From Nonomuraea sp. SYSU D8015 (lineage in GTDB: Bacteria > Actinomycetota > Actinomycetes > Streptosporangiales > Streptosporangiaceae), in the NCBI RefSeq assembly GCF_008065375.1, contig NZ_VJYI01000017.1, positions 1 through 64,000 of the forward strand: a DNA stretch of 64,000 nucleotides, in the 5' to 3' direction. Both the position numbers and the translations under genes were made by a program. Below, piece by piece: positions 1 to 7,766 of the stretch. The first letter of the stretch is position 1; the number at the start of each line of letters is the position of its first letter. The notes under the pieces were generated by a model that had not been told where the DNA came from, ran no database searches, and was given only the letters and a program-made list of their open reading frames with translations.

Positions 1-113
1 TCGACCAGCGGGGCTGCGACCTCATCGTCGCGTCCTTGCCGGTGGAGGAGGGGCTGGGCCTGGCGATCGCCAACCGGCTCCGCCGCGCCGCGGGGCCCCG
101 GCCCGCCGAGTGA
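1..113 (+). CDS. 3' end of an unidentified protein
   Basis: The frame ending in TGA at 111-113 is open from the window edge and encodes about 36 residues (DQRGCDLIVASLPVEEG, then a basic helix ending RRAAGPRPAE). Codon usage is typical of the window. The hydrophobic strand followed by a helix suggests the last beta-alpha unit of a cytoplasmic alpha/beta protein, but too little is present to name a family. The start lies outside the window. Confidence 0.55.
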   Translation, partial: DQRGCDLIVASLPVEEGLGLAIANRLRRAAGPRPAE

Positions 114-412
114 CCGGCAACGCCCCTCGTCAGTGATCACGCTTTCCCCGCCCGTGGCACCCCTCGCAGTCCGCGGCACGGGCCAGCGCGGAGCGAGGTA
201 CGGGATGGGGAGCGTGACCGGCTCCGGGGTTGAGGAACCGAGGACCAGCCGTCGACGCTGTTAATGATCATAGTGTCTGGCGGGGTGGACGTGTGGACCG
301 GGAGCGGGGTCCTGAGGTGCATGAGATCGCCTCACGTTCCCTAGGGGGAGGGATCGGAGGGAGGGCAGATATCCCCTCTCCCACCTGCGGCTCTCAAGAC
401 CACGACCTCTTC
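114..412. other. Intergenic stretch with G/C-rich hairpin-like sequence
   Basis: No convincing gene. The part nearest the end of the EEP gene (about 345-385) is purine-rich and then pyrimidine-rich (GGGAGGG...CCCCTCTCCC) and could fold imperfectly; it may terminate the minus-strand EEP transcript, but the stem is not perfect. Nothing else was recognised. Confidence 0.3.
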
Positions 413-1246
413 CTACCGCGCCACCCACGCGTGCATCGGTACGTGGTCCGACCATCGTTTCCTGGCGTAGTCGACGAAGCAATCTCGGATGCGGCCGTCG
501 CCGGCGAACACATAGTCGATCTTCCGCTTGCGGGTGACGTAGGTCCAGCGGTTGCGCGGGTCGCATTCGTCGCGGCCCTCGTAGGCGCTGGCGGCATCGC
601 GCGGCACCAGGTTGAGGTCGCCGCCGACGACACCCCGGCCGAGTTTGAACAGCTCACGAAGCTGGCTGTGCCGGTAGGGCGCGCCCTTCTGCCTGTCGTC
701 GTAGATCGAGCCGGACGAGAAGTGCGCGGTGCAGAACGCTCGGTCGGCCGTACAGACCGCGTACCTGCGGGTGCCCCATGGCGGCGAGGTCAGCGCGTGT
801 ACTTCGAAGCGGGCGTCCTGCTCGGCTACGGCCAGTGTGACGCCCTGCACCCCGCGCGCTCTGCCGTTCCAGTCGGGGGAACACTGGTACGGCGAGCCGT
901 CCGGATGGGCGAACCCGGCCGACTTGATGCTCCACGCCCGGCCGGTGCGTGCCTCCAGCTCGCGCTCCAGGTCGGCGTCCGCGCCCGTGCAGAACTCCTG
1001 GAGGAAGACCACGTCCGCCTTGGTGGCCAGCACGGCAACGTGCCAGGCCAGCTCGGCGGTGGTGCGGCGGAAGAGAGGGCAGCTGTTGTACGTGCCCGCG
1101 CAGACGTTCCACGTCATCACGTGAAGCACGGGGGCCTGCGCGGGCAGGCTAGGGGATAGCAGCGCGGCGATTCCAAGGTCGTGAACGGCCGTTCCGCAGT
1201 GTCGTCCGAAACCCGCGCCGCCGTGGAGGAGCTCATCCGCCGGCAC
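413..1246 (-). CDS. Endonuclease/exonuclease/phosphatase (EEP) family protein with a damaged N-terminus
   Basis: Metal-dependent phosphohydrolase of the DNase I-like EEP superfamily; the substrate (nucleic acid, phospholipid or inositol phosphate) cannot be read. Family motifs are all present: MTWNVCAG at residues 44-51, the metal ligand in LQEF (82-85), GGDLN (208-212), KIDYVF (242-247) and the catalytic SDH (266-268). Residues 25-38 (GIAALLSPSLPAQA) look like the back half of a signal peptide, so the ancestor was probably secreted. The first 24 residues instead read antisense through a LacI-gene scrap (see 1172-1262). The normal start and the front of the signal peptide are therefore lost, and the ATG at 1246 is only the nearest available start. 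The gene may now be cytoplasmic, poorly expressed or dead. Confidence 0.72.
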   Translation of the reverse strand: MPADELLHGGAGFGRHCGTAVHDLGIAALLSPSLPAQAPVLHVMTWNVCAGTYNSCPLFRRTTAELAWHVAVLATKADVVFLQEFCTGADADLERELEARTGRAWSIKSAGFAHPDGSPYQCSPDWNGRARGVQGVTLAVAEQDARFEVHALTSPPWGTRRYAVCTADRAFCTAHFSSGSIYDDRQKGAPYRHSQLRELFKLGRGVVGGDLNLVPRDAASAYEGRDECDPRNRWTYVTRKRKIDYVFAGDGRIRDCFVDYARKRWSDHVPMHAWVAR

Positions 1247-1262
1247 GGCTACCGGCGACAGC
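1172..1262 (+). pseudogene. Remnant of a LacI-family regulator DNA-binding domain
   Basis: The plus-strand frame through the GTG at 1181 reads SKVVNGRSAVSSETRAAV and continues to a HGYRRQ end. This is the second half of a LacI-type helix-turn-helix and hinge helix (consensus SKVLNGR..VS.ETR..V..LI..GYR). Nothing upstream encodes the first helix, and the frame runs directly into a glycosidase scrap. It is a roughly 30-codon relic sitting across the former N-terminus of the EEP gene on the other strand. Seen in sequence; the family assignment is by motif. Confidence 0.65.
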
Positions 1263-1471
1263 GTCGCCGTTCCACTTCCTGCTCAACATGCCCGGCCCCA
1301 TCTCCGGCGGCGGAGTCCCCCACCAGGGCGGGCTCGTCCAGACCCAGAACGGCGACTGGTACTACATGTCCTTCGTCGACGCCTACCCCGGCGGCCGCGT
1401 CCCCGTGGACGGCAGGCCTGGCGACTTCGAACCCGGCGAGAATTCCTGGACCAGACCGGTGGTGCGCGGCG
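1263..1471 (+). pseudogene. Remnant of a GH43 beta-xylosidase/arabinosidase gene
   Basis: From 1288 the frame reads NMPGP, then PHQGGLVQTQNGDWYYMS and FVDAYPGGRVPV. This is a highly conserved C-terminal stretch of the catalytic domain in xylosidase-like GH43 proteins. After about 1400 the similarity stops. The catalytic residues and accessory domain are missing, so this is a relic of roughly 40 codons. It is joined to the LacI scrap just upstream, which suggests a former LacI-regulated glycosidase locus collapsed by deletion. Confidence 0.65.
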
Positions 1472-1930
1472 TCAGTGCAGGTCGAGTGGCTGGTCGCCCG
1501 CGGTGGCGCCGATCCGGCGAATCGCGACCCCCTGCAACCACTCCGTCGACAGAAAGCCGAAATTCCGGGAATCGGTGGACTCGGCCGGGTTGTCGCCGAG
1601 CACCACCATCTGCCCGCTGGGCACGATGTCGCCGGTGCTGGGCGGCAGGTCGAGTCCCTTTCCGCGCGGGACGGGGTCGCCGGGCAGGGCGACCGCTCGT
1701 TTGACGATCCACCGGTCGGCCGTGGCGCTGCCGAACACGACGACGCGCCCGGCGCGGACAGCGGAGACGGGCACGCGGCGCGCCAGCACCCGGTCGCCCT
1801 CCAGCAAGGTCGGCTCCATGCTGCGGCCGGAGACGGTGACGACGAAATAGGTGCGCCGGACATGGCGCAGACCGGCGAACGCCGCGGCGCCCAGCACGCC
1901 GACGCCGACGCCGACGAGAATGGCGACCAT
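1472..1930 (-). CDS. S26-family signal peptidase I
   Basis: Serine/lysine-dyad membrane peptidase that removes signal peptides from exported proteins. It has 152 residues. One N-terminal membrane segment (about residues 2-20) anchors the protein; the catalytic serine lies in SGRSMEPTL (34-42, S37) and the general-base lysine in VKRAVALPGD (K78). The conserved LGDN (111-114) and DSR (120-122) boxes follow. The ATG at 1930 is chosen because GGAGG lies 8-9 bases upstream and the membrane segment starts immediately. It is short for the family and lacks the large cap region. It is divergent from a MauE-like gene 83 bases away; such pairs occur in actinomycetes and may act on exported redox proteins (inference). 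Confidence 0.88.
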   Translation of the reverse strand: MVAILVGVGVGVLGAAAFAGLRHVRRTYFVVTVSGRSMEPTLLEGDRVLARRVPVSAVRAGRVVVFGSATADRWIVKRAVALPGDPVPRGKGLDLPPSTGDIVPSGQMVVLGDNPAESTDSRNFGFLSTEWLQGVAIRRIGATAGDQPLDLH

Positions 1931-2013
1931 GGCCACACCTCCGGGTCGCGTGGACGAACCATCCGCCTGTCGCCCTGGCCGGACCCGGGCGCGCTGGACA
2001 AGGGAGCCTAACA

Positions 2014-2541
2014 TTGGACTACGCGGTCCTGATCTGCCGTTCGCTGCTGGGTCTGGTGTTCGCGGTGTCGGCACTGAGCAAGCTGCGCGGCCGGGCGCCC
2101 TTCGCGGAGTTCGCCACCTCGATCAGGCGGCTGGGGATCGTGCCCCGCGGCTCGGTCACCGCGGCCGCTGCCGGCATCCTCGTGGCCGAGGTCGCCGTGG
2201 TCGTGGCGCTGGCCGTGCCCGCCACCGTGCCGGCCGGCTTCGTGCTCGCGGCCGCCGTGCTGGCGGTCTTCATCGGCACGATCTCCGCGGCCGTCCGGCG
2301 CGGCACCACCGCGCCGTGCCTGTGTTTCGGCGCTTCCAGCAGGACTCTGGGGCCGCGCCACATCGTGCGTAACACGATCCTGCTCGCCGTGTCGCTGGCC
2401 GGCGGCGCGGGCGGCGTCTTCGCCGGCGCCGGGCCGCTGGAGCCCGCCGGGCTCGCGCTGGGGTTGTTCGTCGCGGCCGTGCTGACCGTACTGATCATCC
2501 GGATGGACGACCTGGTCGGCCTCTTCGCCGACCCGCCGTGA
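2014..2541 (+). CDS. MauE/DoxX-like membrane protein
   Basis: Integral membrane protein of 175 residues with four hydrophobic segments (about 3-22, 48-70, 75-95, 120-165 in two parts). It carries a CLCFG motif (residues 102-106), with paired cysteines at the membrane face as in MauE-type proteins. MauE is needed for disulfide formation and maturation of methylamine dehydrogenase; most actinobacterial homologues lack that enzyme and probably serve other disulfide-transfer roles (inference). The start is a TTG at 2014 preceded by AAGGGAG at a good distance. It is divergent from the signal peptidase gene and ends before a hairpin shared with the converging GH43 operon. Confidence 0.82.
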   Translation: MDYAVLICRSLLGLVFAVSALSKLRGRAPFAEFATSIRRLGIVPRGSVTAAAAGILVAEVAVVVALAVPATVPAGFVLAAAVLAVFIGTISAAVRRGTTAPCLCFGASSRTLGPRHIVRNTILLAVSLAGGAGGVFAGAGPLEPAGLALGLFVAAVLTVLIIRMDDLVGLFADPP

Positions 2542-2846
2542 GACTAGCCCTACCGGATCCCCGGGAGCGTCGCGCATCCATCTCGCGTGTACGGTATGCG
2601 GCGTTCCATCCGGCCTCCCGCCGGGCACCGCAATGTGCCCATCTTGATCGGGCGTCGCTGCCCACGCGCCTGGTGAAGACGTTGCCGTTGTAGGCGTCGC
2701 CCGTCTTGGCGCGCTGCAAACAATCCCAGGTCCTGGCGCTAAGGAGACCGAAGAGACCCCAAGGAACTTGAGGCGTATTTCAAGCGGGAGCGCCTGAAGC
2801 GCCGACCGGCCCCGTCAGCAGGGGGCCGGGTCGGCGACCGTCGGGG
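2542..2846. other. Intergenic region between convergent genes
   Basis: No gene recognised. A short open stretch near 2755-2805 (DPKELEAYFKRERLKRR) has protein-like composition but no start or ribosome site and is not assigned. The right end contains the terminator-like hairpin at 2804-2832. Confidence 0.4.
2804..2832. terminator. Hairpin terminator between MauE and GH43 operon
   Basis: GACCGGCCCC pairs with GGGGCCGGGTC (one-base bulge) around a short loop. It lies 15 bases beyond the stop of the minus-strand GH43 gene and downstream of MauE, so it could serve both directions. No U-tract, as is common in actinomycetes. Confidence 0.55.
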
Positions 2847-4301
2847 TTAAGTCGTCACACGGAAGGTGGCGTCGTCACGGCCTTGGGCATCGGTGATCGG
2901 GTCGAGCCTGAGCAGGTAGTCGTAGTGGCGGAGGTACCGGTCGGGATGGTTGTACGACTGGAAGGACGTCCACGACGCGTTGGCGAGCCCGGCGACCTGG
3001 CGGAAGGTGGCGTCGGCCGCGAAGGTGGCGGTGCCGTCGTCGGGAGCCAGGACGAAGTCGAAGTTGTAGTGCCGCAGGTAGTAGCCGGGGAAGTTCACCG
3101 ACGCGAACGACACGGTGCCGGAGCCGCCGGCCAGTCCGGGCACCAGCCGGAACTGCGCGTCCTGGGCCGGGCTGACGTTCGCGTCGATGCGCACGTCGAA
3201 GTTCGCGTGCCGGACGTACCGGTCCTGGAAGTTGTAGGACTGGATGCGGTTGATCGGGACGGTGGTGCCCCAGCGGCCGAGCACGCGGCTCTCTTCGGCG
3301 GCGGTCAGGTTGAGGATGGAGCCGTGCCGCTTGCGGTTGACGCCCATGCCGTAGTCGGAGCGGGTGCGGAAGTTCTGCGTGCTGCCGAGGTTGGCCGAGG
3401 TGATGGGCATGTAGCCGCGGCCGGTGGCGAACTGGTCCAGCCACAGGGCCCATTCGTTGCGGCCGTTGAACTGCGCCCACATCGGGCCTTCCACGACGTT
3501 GCCGCCGCCCGTGCCGTTGGAGATGCCCATGTGCGACAGGTTTCCGAGGGGCGTCCAGGATCCCAGGATCGAGTTGCTCGCCTCGATCGTGATGTGGCCG
3601 TCCGCCGAGGCCCGGTAGTACCGGTACCCGCCGACGCTGCCCGGCACCTCGATGATCTGGGTGTCGATGACGCCCTGGGTGCCGCCGCGCTCGATGTAGA
3701 GCTGCGGTGCGGTGAAGCTGCGGAAGTCGGTGGTGCGGGTGTACCAGATGCGGTGTTTGGTCACGCCGTTGCGCGGCGAGTTCGTCGCCCAGTACAGGAC
3801 GTAGTCGCCGGTCGCGGGGTTGTAGATGGCCTCGGGCGCCCAGGCGTTGCCGGCGCCGGGGATGCCGCCCGCGACGTTGATCAGCCATGGGGCGGACCAG
3901 TTCACCAGGTCGCGCGACTCCCACACCACGAGCGAGGTGCTGCCCCGGTTCGCGGCGTCGCTCCAGGAGGTGCCGCTGGCGATGCGCAGGTCCGTGGCGA
4001 CGATCCAGTAGCGGTCGCCGGCGGGGGAACGGACGAGGGCGGGGTCGCGCACGCCTCGCGTGCCGATGGTGGAGCGCAGGATCAGCGCGCCGTTGTTCAG
4101 GTCGGTCCAGTGCAGTCCGTCGTCGCTGTGGGCGAGGTAGATCTGCTCGCCGTTCGCCGATTCCCCCGTGAAGTGCGCCATCAGGTACCCGGTGAACGGG
4201 TCGAGGGCGGCCGCCTTCTTCGGGGTGGCCATCGTCAACGACGCGAACACCAGGCAGGCGGTGGCGAGCACCACGCCCATCCGGGATAAGCCTCTCGACA
4301 T
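2847..4301 (-). CDS. Secreted GH43 glycosidase with C-terminal AbfB (CBM42) domain
   Basis: Probable extracellular arabinan- or arabinoxylan-degrading enzyme of 484 residues. A signal peptide (about residues 1-32) is followed by a five-bladed GH43 catalytic domain (about 35-330) and an arabinofuranose-binding AbfB beta-trefoil (about 345-484) with repeats such as YVRHANFDVRI and YLRHYNFDF. Candidate catalytic residues are the general base in GVRDPAL (D86) and the general acid in VVEGPM (E271); the pKa-setting position is in WAPE (E157). The ATG at 4301 is chosen because GAGGAG lies 7 bases upstream; an in-frame start at 4328 is less likely. It is the second gene of an operon, 10 bases after a sister enzyme carrying its AbfB domain at the opposite end. 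Confidence 0.9.
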   Translation of the reverse strand: MSRGLSRMGVVLATACLVFASLTMATPKKAAALDPFTGYLMAHFTGESANGEQIYLAHSDDGLHWTDLNNGALILRSTIGTRGVRDPALVRSPAGDRYWIVATDLRIASGTSWSDAANRGSTSLVVWESRDLVNWSAPWLINVAGGIPGAGNAWAPEAIYNPATGDYVLYWATNSPRNGVTKHRIWYTRTTDFRSFTAPQLYIERGGTQGVIDTQIIEVPGSVGGYRYYRASADGHITIEASNSILGSWTPLGNLSHMGISNGTGGGNVVEGPMWAQFNGRNEWALWLDQFATGRGYMPITSANLGSTQNFRTRSDYGMGVNRKRHGSILNLTAAEESRVLGRWGTTVPINRIQSYNFQDRYVRHANFDVRIDANVSPAQDAQFRLVPGLAGGSGTVSFASVNFPGYYLRHYNFDFVLAPDDGTATFAADATFRQVAGLANASWTSFQSYNHPDRYLRHYDYLLRLDPITDAQGRDDATFRVTT

Positions 4302-4311
4302 GCGCGTCTCC

Positions 4312-5712
4312 TCAGAGAGTGGGCACAATGGGGCGGATCATGCCATCTGTGTTGAATTCCATCCGGTCGATCGTGGTCTCCCGGTTGGTGCCGTTGCCGG
4401 CCGGCACGGCGAACCGGTGGTAGGCGACGTGCCAGGTATCCGTGCCGGGCGCCTGGACGACCGAGTGGTGGCCGGTGCCCTTGATGCCGGCCTCCAGTCG
4501 CTTCTGCAGCACGACGCCGCGCTTGGTCCACGGCCCGAGCGGTGTGGACCCGGTGGCGTACGCCACCCGGTAGTCCTCGCTGCGGGTGTCGTTCTCCGAC
4601 CACATGAAGTAATAGGTGCCGTTGCGCTTGAACACGAACGGCGCCTCCTTGTAGCCGGACGGCGTGATCGTGCGGACCCGCGCCGGGTCGAACGAGACCA
4701 TGTCGCTGTTCAGCGGCACGACCCGGGCGACGCCCTGTCCCCAGTACAGGTAGGACCGGCCGTCGTCATCGGTGAACACCATCGGGTCGATCGCCTGGCC
4801 GCCGGAGAACTGACCGCTGGTGATCAGCGGTCGGCCCAGTGCGTCGCGGAACGGGCCGGTGGGGGAGTCGGCCACCGCCACGCCCAGTTGTTTGGCGCCC
4901 CCGGCCAGGCCGCCGCTGAAATAGAGGTAGTACCGGCCGTTCCGTGCCGCGACCGCCGGCGCCCAGGCCGAGTCGTCCGCCCAGGACACGTCGGGCCCGT
5001 GGTCGAGGATCACGCCGTGGTCGGTCCAGTTCACCAGGTCGGTGGAGGAGAACGCCTTGGAGTAGGCGCCGCTCCAGCCCGCGTACCCGTCGGTGGTCGG
5101 ATAGAGGTAGTAGCGGCCGTTGAAGGTGGTGAGATGCGGGTCGGCGAACAGTCCGGGGATGACCGGGCCCTTGTTCGTCTTGGGCGCCCACGGCGTGGTG
5201 ATGCGGAAGGAACTGTCGGCGCGGAAGATCGCGGTGTCCTGGGAGGTGTCCAGCCACAACGCGAAGTCGCGGTGCCGGATGCGGCGGTCCGGGTAGTTGT
5301 ACGAGGCGAGCGAGACCGAGCCGGCAACCGAGCCGTCCTCCGCGCAGAACGTGGCATCGGCCCGGAAGGTCGGGTCCCCGGTGTTGGCGTCGACCCGCAG
5401 CCGCCAGTCTCGGTGCCGCAGGAACCGGCCGTCTTGGGCCTGGAACGAGAAGCAGGCCGGCGAGGCCAGGCCGTTCACGACCGTGAAGGTGGCCTCCTGC
5501 TTGACCTGGGGCGTGCTGCTCGATGTGACGGGGTCGAGCCGGCCCAGGGCGCCGAGGTGTCCCACGTAGCGGCCCGGATAGTTGACCGACTCCAGCGAAC
5601 GGGCGCCGGTCGGCAATGCCGCCGCGTACACCGGATCGGCTGCCACGAGTTCGCCGCTGAAGATCACGAGCGCGGCCATACCGGTGAGCAGGATCAGGGA
5701 TGGTGGGGCCAC
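4312..5712 (-). CDS. Secreted GH43 glycosidase with N-terminal AbfB (CBM42) domain
   Basis: First gene of a two-gene arabinan-utilisation operon, 466 residues. A signal peptide (1-31) is followed by an AbfB arabinose-binding trefoil (about 36-170, motifs SVNYPGRYV and FLRHRDWRL). The GH43 domain (about 183-466) carries the base in LFADPHL (D191), the modulating aspartate in AIDPMVF (D309) and the acid in YKEAPFV (E356). The domain order mirrors that of the next gene, so the pair presents binding modules on both sides of similar catalytic domains. The start is GTG at 5712 behind AAGGGGG. A perfect LacI-type palindrome lies 32 bases upstream (5744-5757), so substrate-controlled repression is likely. 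No matching regulator gene is intact beside it. Confidence 0.9.
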   Translation of the reverse strand: MAPPSLILLTGMAALVIFSGELVAADPVYAAALPTGARSLESVNYPGRYVGHLGALGRLDPVTSSSTPQVKQEATFTVVNGLASPACFSFQAQDGRFLRHRDWRLRVDANTGDPTFRADATFCAEDGSVAGSVSLASYNYPDRRIRHRDFALWLDTSQDTAIFRADSSFRITTPWAPKTNKGPVIPGLFADPHLTTFNGRYYLYPTTDGYAGWSGAYSKAFSSTDLVNWTDHGVILDHGPDVSWADDSAWAPAVAARNGRYYLYFSGGLAGGAKQLGVAVADSPTGPFRDALGRPLITSGQFSGGQAIDPMVFTDDDGRSYLYWGQGVARVVPLNSDMVSFDPARVRTITPSGYKEAPFVFKRNGTYYFMWSENDTRSEDYRVAYATGSTPLGPWTKRGVVLQKRLEAGIKGTGHHSVVQAPGTDTWHVAYHRFAVPAGNGTNRETTIDRMEFNTDGMIRPIVPTL

Positions 5713-5743
5713 AGGCGCCCCCTTCGCCGGTCGGCGATCATAG

Positions 5744-5757
5744 TGTTAGCGCTAACA
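5744..5757. promoter_or_regulatory. Perfect LacI-type operator upstream of GH43 operon
   Basis: TGTTAGCGCTAACA, a perfect 14-base palindrome with the central CG typical of LacI/GalR-family sites. It lies just upstream of the ribosome site of the GH43 operon, where a bound repressor would block transcription. Confidence 0.8.
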
Positions 5758-5830
5758 TTTCTGTGCCCAGAGGTCGCGTACGACATGTTTCAATGATTGA
5801 ACGGCTGCGGCTGAGCGTTGTTACGGACAG

Positions 5831-5844
5831 TGTGATCGCTAACA
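5831..5844. promoter_or_regulatory. Second, degenerate LacI-type operator
   Basis: TGTGATCGCTAACA matches the palindrome at 5744-5757 at 12 of 14 positions, with one half-site intact. The centres are 87 bases apart, a spacing compatible with repressor looping (inference). Confidence 0.5.
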
Positions 5845-6027
5845 TCGCGGCGGTCAATACCCTAAAGTCAACGCCCTCTTGACAATGTTGGTGCGGGCGT
5901 TTTGCTCGGTGAGAGGCAGGTGGCCCGGACGGTTGCTCGCGGACCCGCTGACGTGACGTCTCTCGCAGGGCGCGACGGCGCGCTGCTCGAACACCGCATC
6001 TGCGGCCCTCTGACCAAGGACATCATC

Positions 6028-6834
6028 ATGACGATGAAACGACTCCGATCGGCCGCCGTCGCAACCGTGCGGTTCCGGTGAACTACGCGACCGTGACGGG
6101 CTCGTACTGGAACTCCTACACCGGCGCCATCGCCATGGCCGTCAGCAAGGGGATGAAGGTCATCCTGAGCTACTGGGAGAGCGCCAGTTCGCGCAACGGC
6201 ACGGTGGACATCTCAACCAGTTCTGGTCCATGTGGCAGACCATCGTCGCCGAGTACGGCGGCACAGGTCTGGTCTACTGCGAGCCGATGAACGAGCCGTA
6301 CGCCTACAGCGACGCCGGCTGGAAGAACCTGGCCGCCCAATGGCCGGCCAGCCACCCCGGCGTGCCGCGCGGCAGGGTCATCATCAGCGGGGCCGGCTAC
6401 AACCAGCGGCTCATCACGATCGGCAGTGACAGCCGCTTTGACGGCACTCTGACCTCACGTCACATCTACCAGTTCTTCGACACGAGCCGGACCACCGAGG
6501 AGTCCTGCGGGAGGGTGGCGGCCGAGGCTCGCGCGCTCCAGCTGGGCACCGTCTACTGGCCCGGCGTACGGCCCAACGACTGGTACCGCCTGCAGGCCAT
6601 CAATGGCAGCGGCACGAACCTCTCCCTCTCCACCACAAACGCCTCCGGCAGGGACCGGCTGCGCTATTCGTGGGGCTGGACGGAGGGACGGCGCCCACGT
6701 ACTACCGGATCACCGCCTGCCACAGCGGCAAGGTGATGGACGCGGTCAGCGCCTCGACGGCCGACAACGCCGAGGTGAAGCAGTATCCGTGGAACGGCGG
6801 CGGCAACCAGCAATGGTCGCGCACCGCGTCCTGA
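6028..6834 (+). pseudogene. Broken GH5 endoglucanase with C-terminal ricin-type (CBM13) domain
   Basis: Remains of a secreted cellulase. A start-like ATG at 6028 opens a basic signal-peptide beginning (MTMKRLRSAAVA) that stops after 17 codons. From 6078 a GH5 stretch (SYWNSYTGAIAMAVSKGMKV) appears. Near 6211 the frame shifts and continues as QFWSMWQTIVAEYGG and EPMNEPYAY, which holds the GH5 catalytic NEP. A large piece is missing between DTSRTTEES and LGTVYWPG, and the frame shifts again near 6680 into a ricin-type trefoil repeat ending NQQWSRTAS with stop at 6832-6834. The several independent lesions rule out a functional enzyme. Confidence 0.8.
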
Positions 6835-7043
6835 TCAGCAGGTCGGCTCCCAGATTACGAGCTCGAAGGGAGCGATGTACGGCCGGTCGGGCGCAGGGCA
6901 GCGCGCCTGCGCAACGCAAATGGGGCGGGGCGGCGTCGGTTCGGGTCCGGCCGGGAGTGACGTCGGCCGGGCCCGGTGCGTGATCGTACGCCCCGTCACG
7001 CGCCGTCGCAGCCCGGCACTGCCACCGTGCGGTTGCCGAACCT

Positions 7044-7766
7044 TCATGGAGTGTTCTGACCTGCGGAATGGCAGGTCGGGCCCATGGGTGCCGGGCGTAG
7101 GGTGCTCAATCCGCTGGCGGTCGGACTCGGTGTCGTGCCGGACGTGGGAGGGCAAAGCGGCGGTGGTGGCGTCTCGCCATCGCACGCGCGAAGAGCGGCG
7201 AAACAGATCACGGCGAGAACGGCGGCTGTGGCGGCCAGGGTTCCCCTCTTCAGCGTCGTAGCGGTGACCACCCGCGTGACGGTGCCCGCGCGGGCCGCTC
7301 CGGAGGCCGGCCCCGTGACCGGGATCACGAAGGCTGGGCTGCTCTGGAGGGGAAAGGATTCCTCGGCGATGAGGAACCCGCGGTAGACGTCCACCACCTG
7401 GGCCCGCGATCGGCGCCACAGGTCGTCGTCGGCTTCGGGCTGTCCTGTGAGGGAGAGCAGGCCGTAGGTGAACTCCAGTGGCCTGCCGTACTCGTCGAGA
7501 ACGTCGCTCTCGCTCGCCGTTCCCAGATCCTCAGGTGTCAGGCGCGAGGGGCGTGACAGGACGTGTACGCGCCGTCCGTCTGCCAGCGTCCCCGTGGCGG
7601 ACAGAACCGCCACTTGTTCGGGCCGGTGTTGCGAGACGAGTCTCGCGACCCGGCCCAGATCCGCCCCGGTGTTCAGGAAATCGGGAGCCATCAGCAGGCG
7701 ATAGCCGTGGCTCCTGCCCCGTGCGTACAACAGCAGCCAGGTCTGGGCGTCGCGGGCCGCGGTCAC
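7044..7766 (-). CDS. Unrecognised membrane protein coupled to a GTPase gene
   Basis: No family recognised. The 240-residue protein has a mixed alpha/beta N-terminal part (1-160) with no obvious catalytic motif, one membrane segment (about 175-195, TLAATAAVLAVICFAALRAC) and a proline/threonine-rich tail. Orientation is uncertain; lacking a signal peptide, the large domain is probably cytoplasmic with a short tail outside. The start GTG overlaps the stop TGA of the upstream GTPase gene (GTGA at 7763-7766), so the two proteins are translationally coupled and likely act together. It could be an effector, adaptor or GTPase partner; the sequence does not say which. Confidence 0.75.
   Translation of the reverse strand: MTAARDAQTWLLLYARGRSHGYRLLMAPDFLNTGADLGRVARLVSQHRPEQVAVLSATGTLADGRRVHVLSRPSRLTPEDLGTASESDVLDEYGRPLEFTYGLLSLTGQPEADDDLWRRSRAQVVDVYRGFLIAEESFPLQSSPAFVIPVTGPASGAARAGTVTRVVTATTLKRGTLAATAAVLAVICFAALRACDGETPPPPLCPPTSGTTPSPTASGLSTLRPAPMGPTCHSAGQNTP

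Larger units (their letters stand above)
5713..6027. other. Regulatory region of the GH43 operon
   Basis: No gene. It holds two LacI-type operator sequences (5744-5757 and 5831-5844, listed separately) and a TTGACA at 5879-5884 facing the broken cellulase, with no clear -10 partner. Confidence 0.5.

Noticed and set aside
1472..2541. Methylamine dehydrogenase (mau) cluster suggested by MauE
   Set aside because: No mauA, mauB or mauD genes are nearby; MauE-like proteins are common outside such clusters.
6028..6834. Functional GH5 cellulase using programmed frameshifting
   Set aside because: At least two frame changes, an early stop in the signal peptide and a large internal deletion cannot be bridged by one frameshift event.
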